NCBI GenBank assembly: GCA_027924585.1
Contig: BSBM01000179.1
Span: 13,674,501 to 13,738,500, forward strand
From: Larix kaempferi
Lineage: Eukaryota > Streptophyta > Pinopsida > Pinales > Pinaceae
DNA: 64,000 bases
Direction: 5' to 3'
Shown here: piece by piece, positions 10,788 through 23,008 of the stretch
Layout of the letters: every line of letters starts with the position of its first letter
Position numbering within the stretch: the stretch's first letter is position 1
Translations under genes and position numbers: made by a program
The notes under the pieces: generated by a model
Told to the model about the DNA's origin: nothing
Database searches by the model: none
The model's input: the letters and a program-made list of their open reading frames with translations, nothing else

Positions 10788-12179
10788 TCATTTGAATTCT
10801 CTACATGTTACTTCGCCTTCCCCTTTTTTCCCCCTGGTTATCTTTCTCCCATCGTTCTCTTTGAGGGATTCAGAAACTATACCCAAGTGTTTGTGTTTTT
10901 TGTATTTAATGATTGCTTTCTCCAGGAGTGAGACCTGATGCGCTGTTATAGTAATTAGATTTTCAACTATGCATGCGGCCTCCAGGCCTTCCAGATCCAG
11001 ATCTTTCAATTCCATTTCCTCTCCACCTTCCTCTTGCGATGAGCCTACATAACCCAGTGCATCAACCTCAGACATATGAACAGTGCTGTCATCTTCTTGT
11101 TCTTTATTTGTTGCTTCTGCCTTTTCCTTCTTATTAATCTCCTCATCACCTTTAACTTCTTCCCCATATTGTAAGGCCTCGTATCTATTGTGGATCATAT
11201 TTTCCTTATAAATTTCAGGGCCCCCTACCTTCCTGGCTTGCCATTTCTTGGTCGCAACTTTTTTGAATCCTTCTTGATCCTTTCCTTCAGAGTCGATCTT
11301 CCCTACTGGTTGTTTATTAAGCGGACAATCCCTTAATAAATGTCCATGTTCATGGAATCTTTGACAATGGAAAGGGATCTGTTCATAATAAATGGCCTGG
11401 AACCAATCTTCGTCCTCCCAAGTTAGGTCTATCCCTGTCGGCAGATCTTGAGATATATCCATATAGAGACATATGCGGGTGTATGAAGTATACTGCATCT
11501 TCTTGGTTTGTTCAGATACTTTTACAAATACCCCCAACTCATTACCAATCTCCATTAGGATTTCCTCCTTCCAGTATTCAGAAGGCAAGGAGTAGAGTCG
11601 TATCCAGACTGGGGCAATGGTTAAATTTTCTTTATCCGGGTTGAACCGTTCCTTCCAGGGGCGGAGATACAATCCAACCGAATTGAAAAAATATGGTCCA
11701 TTATCAAAAATCCTTGTACGGTCTTCTTCAATAAAGAAAATCACAGTAAAAAATCCTTTAGCCCCTAGTTGTAGATCATAATGGCCCTAGGGTTTTGAGG
11801 TTGTGTTGATCCACCACACCAACACTTTCTCAGCTGGCCAGATCCCAACAAATTTTCCAATGAGCGCATGTTCCTTCATGTACTGAATATCCGTTCGGAC
11901 TCTCTCTGATTTTATCAGGAGTTTGGGAATTTTGTTTTCCTTCGGCAAGCATTGCCCAAGCTTCCTTGATTCTATCGTTGTCTGCACAGAAGTGGCCACA
12001 CCACTACTCCCTGCTTCCGTGTTTCCAGTCCCGCATTCAGGGGCAGGACATTGGTTTGTATTTTTTCCTCTATCAATAGCCCCAGAAGAGGCCAAAGCCT
12101 CGCCATTAGTGGCTGCACTCATGTCCTTCCCAGACCGCACTCCAATGAGGCCCCAAAGGAAACCCCACATAGTTCCCAA
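10788..12179 (-). pseudogene. LINE ORF1: DUF4283 RNA-binding protein with CCHC-like region
   Basis: A minus-strand frame from the ATG at 12179 to 10788 with one in-frame TAG at about 11787-11789 (after TTSKP). The central part matches the DUF4283 pattern of plant LINE ORF1 and related gag-like proteins: FFTVIFFIEEDRTRIFDNG, APVWIRLYSLPSEYW and ICLYMDISQDLP. A zinc knuckle follows as IPFHCQRFHEHGHLLRDC; the second Cys of the usual CX2CX4HX4C pattern is Phe here. The C-terminal third is charged and low in complexity. ORF1 proteins coat the element RNA. It lies 84 bases from the 5' end and just upstream of ORF2 (about 40 bases apart). Confidence 0.87.
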
Positions 12180-12263
12180 GATCAGAAACCCTCAGATCAC
12201 CGTCGTACCTTCCTCGTGCATTACAAAAAGTTCATCTAAGTAATCAATCCTTATTCAAAAACC

Positions 12264-12277
12264 AAATATTATAATAT
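12264..12277. repeat. Target-site duplication, 5' side of LINE
   Basis: AAATATTATAATAT, a perfect match to 6642-6655. Confidence 0.9.
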
Positions 12278-12829
12278 CTTTAATATTATGTTGTAAAAGT
12301 TAATATACTATATTGTTATTTTAATTATAATTTTTTTAATAATATATATTATAAACATTACACATCTTACTCATGTGAATATGAAAAACATTTTAACATT
12401 TAATCAAAACATTATAATTAAACATTTTACAATTATTATATATATTTATCATCATCACTTCAAAGCATTGAAAACATAAAGTAATTTAAAAAATAAAGTA
12501 AAACAAATATAATTATTAAAACACCCAACACCTTATAGATAGTAATTAAATTTACTTGAAAATATATTATGGAATGCTTATATTAAGAAAGTTTGTATTT
12601 TTTTAAAGTCATATTTTTTTTTGAAAATTAAGGTTTTGAAGTATATCAATTGTTGTTATTAAAGTTTGTATAAATTTTATTTAAAATTAAATTGTTTATA
12701 ATCAAGTTTTGCAATTAATTACTTACAAACTTTGTAATCAACTATTTTCTTCTTTTGTCTTTATGTTTTATGTGCATTTTATTTTCTTTTCTGCAACAAA
12801 ACAATTGAAAACTATTATTTAATGCTAAA
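12278..12829. other. AT-rich DNA, continuation of the LINE target region
   Basis: The first ~60 bases resemble the AT-rich array on the other side of the LINE. The rest shows A/T runs and no coding signal. Confidence 0.5.
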
Positions 12830-13862
12830 TTATTTACTTATATGTACATAATAGAAAAATTCACTTGACTCACTACATTTGAAGCACATTGTTGTTGAGA
12901 TGGCTCCTCCTCCGATGCAATTATGTCCATTTATTTGACCATCTCCTAGTACACTTATTTGAACATCCCTACTAGCATATATCAGAGATCACCTCATACA
13001 TCCTTTGGGATTTTCATAATCTTCCTGAAAAATTTAACATGACATTAATCTATTTTTATATTGATATGGAAAGAAAGTAAATATAACAAAATTAATATTA
13101 ATATTAGAGGAATGCTTTGTAGTAGTATATACATATTCTAGAAAAGCATGTTTAGGAATATTGCTTTCTGAATTATTATTTTGTTGTTGTTGTATGTTTT
13201 TTTTCAATTACAAGTGTAACAGGTCTCATTGACCTCTTCTGTGGAAACGCTTCTTGTAGTTCAGTTATAACCTAGTTCTTTGAGTCATCGGATTAATATA
13301 TGTACTATAACTGGAAAGTACATCTATAAGTTATTTTCACTATATCCCTCATAGTTTTGTAAAAAAAAAATCCCCTAGCAATAACTTCCAACACCACTCC
13401 AGATGAGTTAAGGACCAAATCATCATCGTTTATATTTTTCATAATTCTTACTTTCTTAAGATAAAATTATGTTCCTTTATTGTCGGTCCCTCCAGAACAT
13501 TAAACATATGTGAGATAGATTATTTGAAACATGTTATCAATATTCTAAGTACATTATTACTAAAAAATTTAAAAAAATTCATATTGAATAGTAATTTTTT
13601 ATTCACTTGATTCATCTTTCTACAATTTCTCCATCAAGGTTTTAAGCTCTTCTGCACTTATATTGAAAATAATATTATCAAGCTTCCTCATTTTCTTTCT
13701 ATAGATGACGTACATTAACCAATAAATATTAGTTAAACTAAAATATAATTCAAATCGATTAATTTCATATGTAAATTACAAACAACTTGCCTTTTTCGCT
13801 TGTTCAGATGTGCTACCACTATGATCATTGGAATTATTGGTATTTGAACTCTTATCACACAT
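12830..13862 (-). pseudogene. Possible multi-exon minus-strand gene remnant
   Basis: Several short minus-strand stretches have protein-like composition. A start at 13862 opens 24 codons (MCDKSSNTNNSNDHSGSTSE) ending next to GCAAGT, the sequence of a GC-type splice donor (13789-13790). The stretch ending at 13698, after a CTATAG acceptor, reads MRKLDNIIFNISAEELKTLM. Around 13490-13380 there is LEGPTIKEHNFILRK and DDDLVLNSSGVVLEVIA. Around 13270-13210 there is ELQEAFPQKRSMRPVTLVIE. Near 12950-12840 there is DVQISVLGDGQINGHNC and CFKCSESSEFF, ending in a stop. I could not fix the phases, and there is a stop in the second piece. It may be a second (TNPA-like) gene of the CACTA element next door, or unrelated. 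Confidence 0.3.
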
Positions 13863-14009
13863 TTTGTATCAATATACAACCTGTTGGTTTAAATACATAA
13901 TCTATTAAATGTATTTCACAAATAAATCACATAATTTTCAGCTAAAAATAATTCTTCATTACCGATGTGTTTGTACACATAAAAAAATGAAAAAATCTAG
14001 TTCATTTAT

Positions 14010-15420
14010 GACATTTGCGGTGCTAGTTTCCTACTAAAAAGCACCAGTTCTTATATATGTACGTAGTGCACTGTATTTTTGTTTATTATTTGCAACAAAG
14101 TAGTGCACTTTTACCAAAGGCACATTGGTGCGTTATACAAAAAATGATGCATGGAAAAATTTGAAATCATAAACAAAAACCGATCAGTAAATGAAAAAAG
14201 AAAAGTTTCAGTTCAATCACATCAAGTTCGATGCTACTTTTGGAAAAAAAGAACCAGTGCTTACTACTTACAATTGTTCATAGCGCATGAGACTTCCGTG
14301 AAACTTTTCTTAAAATAATTTGTATCATGGCGGTGTTCTTTTACTAAAAGCTCACCGAAAATGCCGATTTGTTTTTTAAATACTGTCACAATCGACAAGC
14401 TCTGGGATCCAATGTAATAAGTTTTCCCTTGCATAACATGCCAAACACCTATATATAGAAGCAAAAACCTATTAAATATAATGTTCCTTTAAAAGGAAAA
14501 GCCCTAATTTGTTAAGTGATAGAGGGAGTTAAACCCTAAGTTGAAATTTTGCACCAACAAAAAAAAGGAATCAAGAGGAAGCAATGTTTTTTGGGGTTGA
14601 AGGTGTGTATCAAAATCTTCTATTTTTTTTTTTCCTAAATTTTATTTAAATCTAAATCGGAATACAAATAGTAATAATTTTTGTTATTGATATCAATAGT
14701 AAAACACAATTTTTACCATGTAGAGTTTTGAGTAATTCTCCATACCTTACCAATTTCAATATTCTGAGTGATTTGATTACTCCACAGTCCTCCTTGGTAA
14801 GTCTCTGTTGCAAAACTCTCCCTTCACTATTTCGACAAAATAATGAAATAGTGATTATGATTTTACTTATAAAAACACTTTATGAAATTACTTTTTCAAA
14901 AAACAAATTCCTGCTCTTTTTCCAATCTTTTAAAAAAACCATTCATTTTTAAAATTTTTGGCACTATGGCACTCTTTATGTTATGAAACACCAGTGCATT
15001 TTAACAATATAAGCACTGGTGCATTTAACAATAGATGCACCGGTAACAAAAAACGTTTTTTAAATTTTGACCTCGTGGTGCCTCTATAGGATTCTATAAC
15101 ACTAGTGCATTATACTTTTTAGATTTCATCGTGTAGGAAAAATACATGTGAAACAATTTTCTAATTCATTTTCTACTGAACGACGCATAAGAGATAAAAT
15201 TTCTCATAGTGTGATGTATTATCCTAAGCATGCTCGCTTCAATAATATTGAAAATGCATATAGAAATATCTGTGATAAAATATGGTGGAGGTTTTAGTTG
15301 GTGGATATTTTAGTGCACGTTTTTTATATCAGTGCACTTTTTAATTACACGCATTAGTGCTTCCTTGCATTTAATAGCGCACTAGTGCGCATTGTTTTTG
15401 AAAGCGCACCTATGCTAAAA
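14010..15420. repeat. Left subterminal repeat field of the CACTA element
   Basis: Short words recur in both orientations: GGTGCTAG, AAGCACCAGT, TAGTGCACTG, GTAGTGCACTTTT, GCACATTGGTGCG, GCACTGGTGCATTT, ATGCACCGGTAAC, AACACTAGTGCATT and AGCGCACTAGTGCGCATTG. This dense pattern of GCAC/GTGC pairs continues on the far side at 43.8-46.1 kb. It is typical of CACTA subterminal regions. Confidence 0.65.
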
Positions 15421-15703
15421 AATTATATGAATTAATTTTTGAACATAAAATGGTATATTCCAATAAAATTATCGTTTAGGATACAACCACATAAATTACA
15501 ATATTTCATAGTATACATATGTTGCTTAAACTCACATATTGATTGTTGATTTTGCTAAAATGCAGGGAGTAAAGGTTATAATATCAAATGGCCAATTCTC
15601 TACAAATATTATATTATTTATCCTTTCTCATGTACTCATTACTCCCAAAAAATCAACAACACTTATTCCATTTTGTGGTCCTATTTATTCTCAGTCCAAT
15701 TAA

Positions 15704-16084
15704 TTGAATATTGTTAAATACAAGCATAGCATTTACATGTATAATATGTGCATGAATGGTTATGCTTCTGAAAAATTTAAGAGGAGGAACCTGATATCCA
15801 TTGATGGTCATCCACTCAATCATGGGAACATTGCAGGGTTCATAAATAGTTCTAGGTGGCTTTTATTTTCTACAATTTTTTTATTTGAGGAACACTTCAA
15901 TGACCAAGAGTTATTTACGAAAAGGAAGTGCCCATATTTGTTGTTGTGCACATAATACGTAGTTTATCTCTTGGTGACACGTTGTTAATAAACTATAAAT
16001 TTCATAGATATCCAACTGCTCTTCAGAGATGCCTTGCATTGGGACTACCTTTAGACATCCCCTTGGGGTGTAAGACAAAAAAAT
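15704..16084 (+). pseudogene. SET-domain-like fragment inside the CACTA element
   Basis: The frame 15704-15955 reads GHPLNHGNIAGFINSSR, which resembles the part of SET methyltransferase domains that precedes the N-H-S/C motif (pattern GN-AGFIN). After a frameshift near 15927 a second frame reads PIFVVVHIIRSLSLGD and then TLLINYKFHRYP. This resembles the end of a SET domain, where a basic or hydrophobic strand leads to G-E/D-E-L-x-x-N-Y. The frame closes at 16084. SET proteins methylate lysines on histones or other proteins. The N-terminal half of the domain and the post-SET cysteines are not visible. It lies 5' of the transposase on the same strand. Confidence 0.5.
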
Positions 16085-16329
16085 GATTAATTGTATTTTT
16101 TTTTTTTTTTCAATGGGATTGATGTAAATGTAGTGCTCAATTTGAAATTTTGTGTTATAAATTGCTTGCGATTGAAGTACATTTATTGTTGGAAAAAAAT
16201 TCCATGCTTTTGTAATAATTATTCTGTATAATGTTTGAAAAAACCAATTGCATTGTGTTTACCAATATTATCGATGTAATGTTCAATATATTTGAAATAA
16301 CTAGGATTCTGATGATGAGTGACCTACCT

Positions 16330-19300
16330 ACCATATTCCGTTGCACCCCACTACAATATCAAATTGAGAGAAGGCTGCAAAAAGAATAGAACTCATAGAG
16401 GAAACATACCAAGAATGGTTGAATCAACCACCTATTCAATTCCCACTATGTCCCAATTCACTAATTAGGAATTCCTACAGTAACAAAAATTCTTCACAAG
16501 TTGGAAATGGAGGCAATGAAACAGGGGTTGGTATGAATGATTTGTTACGGTTTATGTCTGCGATGGATGCAATGTTGTTAGATACATTCCATGACGATGA
16601 TCTAGGGGATGATGATCATATGTCTCATACCTTCTTCAAAAGGATAAAGTATACTTCCACCACTGGTCTCTTTAGACTTGGACAAGGAAATTCTACCTAG
16701 ACAAGGAAAACAATGTTATTGTACAACATTAAACCAAAGTATGGCATGCCAAACACATGTTTCTCATAATTTCTGACGTAAGTGACCATCAAGTCCCTTA
16801 TAATTTGAGGAATCTGGTCACACAATGAAGATTGAAAAAGGTCAATTTTATGAACATTAAATGACATTGTACATTTCTATTTCCCACTAAGTGAAAGGTA
16901 TTCAAAGGTAAGGTGCTTCCGAATGATAATTTATTGCTTGGAAGTTGTGAAGAGGCAAATTAAATGTTGAAAATGTTGGGTGTGGAGTACATATCATATC
17001 ATGCATGTCCGAATGATGTAATATATATAGAGGATAATATGCAAACAAAGATATGTGTCCAAAATGTAGGCATGAAAGACACCATATATCAAATAAGAAG
17101 GGTAAATCACATGGTCCTCCTCTTAATATATTGAGGCACATCCCTATAATCCCAAAGATTCAAAGGCTCTTTCATTGCAAATAATTAGATATGTTTCAGG
17201 GATGCCATGCCTTGAACATACTTGAGTTAGGATTTATGTGAATCCCAAGATATTCAATATACATGAAGCATGTAGAGGACAGATGGCCTGATAAATTCAA
17301 GGATGAAGTACAGAGCCTTCGACTGAGCATAGCTATGAATGAAAAAAACCCATATTCAGTCCAAAACATTAACTATACTATTTGTCCTGTAGTAGTGATC
17401 AATAATAGTATCTCGCCTTGGTTATTCACAAAGAATTAACATGTTATGTTGGATCTTATAGTCCCTGATAGAACACAAGTGAAGACTATGAATGTTTACC
17501 TACACCAATTGTTCGACGAATTGAAGGAATTATGGCAAGGGATACATGTATATGATGTATCAAGGCCCATCCCAATAGAGAGGATTTTTACATTGTATGA
17601 CATATGTGCATACACCACACATGATTATCCAAGATTAGGAGTTGTCTATGGTAAACATGTTTATTGATTTGTTTTTATTTGTAACGATATTTTTTTTGCA
17701 TATTTAATTTGGTGCAAATGTTTTGATCTTCAACGTTGGTGTGCTCTATATACAATAACTTCACAGGTCTTGTAACAAAAGGGTATCATGGATGTAAATG
17801 TCGTGGACCTTCTATAAAGTCTAGGTGGTCCAGCGACCTACAAAATTCAGTGTACAACTGCTCTAGGGTATTTTGGAAGAAGAACAACCTTACATAAGAG
17901 CAACATTTACTTTCAATGGTAAACTAGAGAGAACCCAAAGGCCCACAATAACGACACTGTCGTATTATATTAGGGAATACGAGAGAGAGAAGGAGAAGGA
18001 TATTGCATAAATGCTTGATTCAGATGTGGAGCCTATGTTCGATGATCCAGAATTTTCCGACACCTATGTTGAGAAATTTCCGTTGGGATGAAAATTAAAT
18101 CTATCTTTTATGAGCTCCCATATTGGGAGCATCTTAAAATTTTCCATTTAATAGATCCCATCCATATATTTAAAAATGTTTCATCTTATTTATGGAGGCA
18201 CATATCATAAAAAAGTGACGAATTACCTATTAGGAAATATCTTATTTCTTCAAACACTAAAAAGAAACATTGGCCAAGACAAGTAAGTAGAGGAGAGATT
18301 GGTCCCTCTTCTATATTGGGTGTGAAGGTTCCTTCATTGTATGGGTATACTCTACAACGTTGCTTCACTGTATAAGAACATTTGTCGGGGTTGAAATCAC
18401 ATGACCATATGAGCCTTCTAAGAGTACATATGTTAAAAACATGATTTTGTTTTTTGCTTTTATTTTTATGCCATGTATTTTTGCAAAATTAATTTTGTAT
18501 GTGTTTACTTTGTAGTTTCATTATCCTCTACTCGTGTGTGGTTTTGTGAACCATGAATTCCCTTAATACCTACAGTGTTCCATATCTAAATTATCTACGT
18601 TTGTACATTGGATCACATCAAAGGATATTCATATGGTTACCATTTTGTGGTGGTGTCAAGATATAGCTAAGATAGTTTGTATGTTTGAGAAGGAACTGTC
18701 GATGATTTTCATGGACTTGCAGGTTCATATTCGAATTCACCTAGTTGATGAGGTTAAATTAGTCAGGGTGGTCTCCTATCATTAGATGTTCTTCTTAGAG
18801 AGGTACATGAAAAAATGTAAAGGATTTGTTTGACAAACGGAAAAAACAGAGGGGTATATGGTGGAGGGGTACATAGTATATGAGCCATTCTATTATGCTA
18901 GTGAGTACATCAAGCATATAGATGAAACCCTAGGTGTTGCAATTTGGGACGAACAAAGGGATTAATACAAAAGGGAAGGGAAGCTACTCCAAATGAACAG
19001 AAAAAGGCACATGATAAAGAGTAAGTGACTTATTGTTTGTAAAATTTCTACAGAGTAACTATTCACATTGAAGTTCATAATGTATATTTTGATCTCATGC
19101 ATATTATATGTCAATTTGATTTCATGAATATATCAACAAATTCAGAAATTGATACCATTAATAAATTCATTCTTTATAATGTGAACACAACAAAGTCGTG
19201 GGTTGCATTGTATGAACATAAGAGGAGGGAACGAGATAGTGACATAAAGGAATTCAAACAGTTGAATGGTAGAAAAATGCCTTATCCTAGTCATTAAAAA
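16330..19300 (+). pseudogene. CACTA transposase TNP2 (Transposase_21) remnant
   Basis: Colinear pieces of a TNP2-type transposase appear in several plus-strand frames. 16.42-16.70 kb has MNDLLRFMSAMDAMLLDTFH. 16.91-17.16 kb has MLKMLGVEYISYHACPND, then NILRHIPIIPKIQRLFHCK. 17.27-17.67 kb has NPYSVQNINYTICPVVVI, then MNVYLHQLFDELKELWQG and ICAYTTHDYPRLG, the most conserved block. 17.77-17.90 kb has GLVTKGYHGCKCRG. 18.09-18.42 kb has KSIFYELPYWEHL, then GLKSHDHMSLL. 18.72-18.97 kb has VHIRIHLVDEVKLV and VYEPFYYASEYIKHIDE. The order matches the family. Introns, stops and frameshifts separate the pieces, so no active protein can be made. The family acts at the terminal repeats to excise and reinsert the element. 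Confidence 0.85.
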
Positions 19301-19577
19301 AAGACAATATGCCAATGATATGTCCCAATAGTTGGATTGCTGACCAAGTTAGAGAGAAATACGATGCATAAAGTCACTACCCTCATTCTGAAGAGGATGC
19401 ACTAAACATAGGTATCGGGTGTAGCAACTTGGTGATAATATCTTTGTGTACATTTTGAACTTCATAATGCACCTTTGAATTGTAACATCTATATTTCATA
19501 TTTTAATGGTCGAGTTATTAGACATATGACACTGTGATTTGTTCACTTTTTACATGTGCATTTGTTCCCATCTATTT

Positions 19578-19869
19578 GTGAATATGGGCATCATTTTCAC
19601 ACCAAGGATGCCGATGATGGATGCGTCACATCATATTTTGGAGTGGAAGTCAAGTTCCACCAATCTAGGCATGCTAGCCACCACGATCAAAACCTAATAG
19701 GGGGTAAGTTAGGGTACATTGGAAATATATAAGACATATCCCAAGTGGACTTATATTCTTTCCAATGTGTTATTTTTAGGTGCGAGTGGTGGGATACCTT
19801 CGACCATAATAATGTAAAGGAATATCCCAATAGTGGGATGATATGCATCATCTCTAGAAAGATGTGAGA
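19578..19869 (+). pseudogene. DUF4216 domain, C-terminal part of the CACTA transposase region
   Basis: The plus-strand frame reads EYGHHFHTKDADD, SYFGVEVKFHQS, a stop after GYIGNI, then DLYSFQCVIFRCEWWDTFDH. DUF4216 domains, found just after TNP2 in many plant CACTA proteins, have the same order: a Tyr-Gly-Val strand, then a hydrophobic strand leading to F-x-C-x-W. One in-frame TAA interrupts it. Its position directly downstream of the TNP2 pieces supports the call. Confidence 0.65.
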
Positions 19870-19999
19870 TGAAACCAAGGAGCCTTATGTTTTACCAAAA
19901 CACTGCAACCAAGTGCTTTTTCACTGAGATGTGTTGGATAAGGATTGATGGTTCATATTAAGACATGACCCTAGATCAAAACATATTTTTGAGAAAAAC

Positions 20000-20439
20000 A
20001 ATCCTATCATGCAAAGTGAGGAAGATAGGGTGATGACAACAGAGAGTGATATGTACATGTTTTATTTCTTCCTTTATAGTGTTGTTGTGTCTTTTTTTTA
20101 TCTTTATTTTGGTTATTATATTTTCTTGTATTCATATTATGATGGTGGAAATGGAAATTTGAACTTTATTTTTGTTATCTTCATTTCGGTAATTATATTG
20201 TTTTTTATGCTACAATTTCAACATCAAAGATGGGATTTTGGGTTTTATGAAAACAAATGGTTTATTTGTTACCTATGGATGTAATGTGAATCAAAATTAT
20301 AATCAAAATACACATGTATTAATTATATCATGTTACTATCTCTTCTAAATAAGAGAATGGATTTTTTGTGATGTATTGTGAAAGGTTTGAGAATACATGT
20401 TTGATAGTGATATGTTTTGTTTTAAATAATTGTTTATGT
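20000..20439 (+). other. Low-complexity tail after the transposase
   Basis: The frame 20009-20284 is open but consists mostly of Phe, Tyr, Ile and Leu from T-rich DNA. I do not consider it coding. Confidence 0.45.
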
Positions 20440-23008
20440 TTTGAGAAAGATAAGAGATTATGAAAGATTATTCCATATAGGCTCTTATAAAAAATTTCAT
20501 TTCGTAATAAATCAACTAAATATGTTCTACAATTTTATTAATTACTCTTCGATACATAATTTTGTTACTCTATTAATTTTCATTTTTAAAGTCCAAATCA
20601 TATTTTTTCAACAAACCTATCAACTTCATATGTACCTTTGTTTGTAAATAATGAAAAAACACAAGCCTATATGTATACATTTTAAATGTTTCTAACAAAG
20701 AAGCCTATATGTCATCAATATCTTGTATATGGTAATACTTATCGAACACATGCCTATGTATTTTGTAATTGAAATTTGCAATTTGCAATTGTACTAATTT
20801 TAATTTCAATTTGTAATTTGTAATTGTAACTGTAATTGTAATTAATTAATACAAATTAATTAATTAGGCTTGTTTTGATACATATTGTTCTACAATTTTA
20901 TTAATTGCTCTTTGATAGATAATTTTGTTACCATGTTAATTTGCATTTTTAATGTCCATACAAACCTGTGAACTTCATATGTACCTTAGTTTGTAAATTA
21001 TGATGAAACACAACCTTATATGCATGAATTTTAAATGTTTCTAACAAAGGAGCATGTATTTAATCAATATGGTGTATATGGTAATAATGATCAAACATAT
21101 GCCTAATGTTTTAATTTGTAAATTGAAATTATACCAATTTTAATTGTAATTTGTAATTTGTAATGTAATTCTAATTCTAATTGTAATTTGTAATCGTAAT
21201 TAATTAATACAAATTAATGAATTAGGCTCGTATTGTTACATATTGTTCTACAATTTTATTAATTGCTCTTTGATACATAATTTTGTTACCATGTTAATTT
21301 GCATTTTTAATGTCCATACCATAATTGTTTCAACAAACCTGTGAAATTCATATATGTACCTTTGTTTGAAAATATTGATGAAATACAAGCCTATATGTAT
21401 GAATTTTAAATGTTTCTAACAAAGGAGCTTATATGCCATCAATATTTTGTATATAGTAAAATTATCGAACATGTGCCTATGTAATGTGTAATTGAAATTT
21501 GCAATTTGTAATTGTACTAATTTTAATTTTCATTGTAATTTTAAGTTTTAATTTGTAATTTTAATTGTAATTAATTAATACAAATTAATTACTTAGGCTT
21601 GTTTTGATACATATTGTTCTACAATTTTATTAATTGCTCTTTGATACATAATTTTGATACCATGTTAATTTGAATTTTTAATGTCCATACCATAATATTT
21701 TCAACAAACCTATCAAATTCATATGCACTTTAGTTTGTAAATAATGATGAAACACAAGCCTATATGTATGAATTTTAAATGTTACTAACAAAGGAGCATA
21801 TATTTCATCAATATGTTGTGTATCGTAATAATGATAAAAAATATGCCTATTGCTGTAATTTGTAATTTGTAATTGTACTAATTTTAATTGTAATTTCTAA
21901 TTTCTAATTGTAATTGTAATTGAAACTAATTAATAAAAATTAATTAATTAGGCTCGTTTTGATACCTATTATTCTACAATTTTATTAATTTCTCTTTGAT
22001 ACATAATTTTATTACCATGTTCATTTTCATTTTTAATGTCCATACCATAATTTTTTCAACAAACCTATGAACTTCATATGTACCTTAGTTTGTAATTTGT
22101 AATTGTAACTGTAATTGCAATTAATTAAAATAAATTAATTAGGTTTTTTTTTATAAATATTGTTCTACAATTTTATTAATTTCTCTTTGATAGATAATTT
22201 TGTTACCATGTTAATTTTCATTTTGAATGTCCATACAAACCTATGAACTTCGTATGTACCTTAGTTTGTAAATAATGATGAAACACGACCTTATATGCAT
22301 GAATTTTAAATGTTTCTAACAAAGGAGCATATATTTCATCAATATGGTGTATATGGTAATAATTATCAAACACATGCCTAATGTTTTAATTTGTAAATTG
22401 AAATTTACAAATTGTAATTATACTAATTTTAATTGTAATTTGTAATTTGCAATGTAATTCTAATTCTAATTTGTAATTTTAATTGTAATTTGTAATTAAT
22501 TAATACAAGTTAATGAATTAGGCTCGTATCGTTACATATTGTTCTACAATTTTATTAATTGCTCTTTGATACATAATTTTGTTACCATATCAATTTGCAG
22601 TTTTAATGTCCATACCATAATATTTTCAACAAACTTATGAACTTCATATGTACCTTAGTTTGTAAATAATGATGAAACACAAGCCTATATGTATGAAATT
22701 TTAATGTTACTAACAAAGGAGAATATATTTCATCAATTTGTTGTGTATGGTAATAATGATCAAACATATGCCTATTGTTGTAATTTGTGATTGAAATTTG
22801 CAATTTGTAATTGTACTAATTTTAATTGTAATTTCTAATTTCTAATTGTAATTGTAATTGTAATTAATTAATACAAATTAATTAATTAGGCTCGGTTTGA
22901 TACATATTATTCTACAATTTTATTAATTTCTCTTTGATACATAATTTTATTACCATGTTAATTTTCATTTTTAATGTCCATACAATAATTTTTTGAACAA
23001 ACCTATGA
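20440..23008. repeat. Tandem array of a ~360-bp unit, about seven to eight copies
   Basis: The anchor TTCTACAATTTTATTAATT occurs at 20525, 20888, 21246, 21617, 21972, 22163, 22542 and 22910, so spacings are 363, 358, 371, 355, 191, 379 and 368. Each unit continues with TTTTGTTACCATGTTAATTT, AACTTCATATGTACCTTAG, CAAAGGAGCATATATTTC, a tract of alternating TTGTAATTG words, and TTAATTAATTAGGCTCG. One copy has lost about 170 bases, and the last copy is cut off at about 23008. The array lies between the plus-strand transposase and the minus-strand frame of the CACTA element. Confidence 0.93.

Larger units (their letters stand above)
6656..12263 (-). mobile_element. Plant L1-type LINE, internally deleted, with target-site duplication
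   Basis: A non-LTR retrotransposon of 5,608 bp in minus orientation. Its 3' end is at the left, where a T run (6656-6664, the A tail on the minus strand) adjoins a 14-bp target-site duplication; its 5' end at 12263 adjoins the other copy. The order on the minus strand is ORF1 (DUF4283 and a zinc-knuckle-like region), ORF2 endonuclease, the first part of RT, zf-RVT, RNase H, then an extra reading frame and a 3' untranslated stretch. The RT core, including the catalytic YxDD region, is missing. Full-length plant L1 elements are usually longer. Frameshifts and stops make it immobile. Confidence 0.93.

Noticed and set aside
20009-20284. Hydrophobic 91-codon frame resembling a membrane protein
   Set aside because: T-rich low-complexity DNA; no conserved residues or exons, and it lies in the decayed tail of the CACTA gene.
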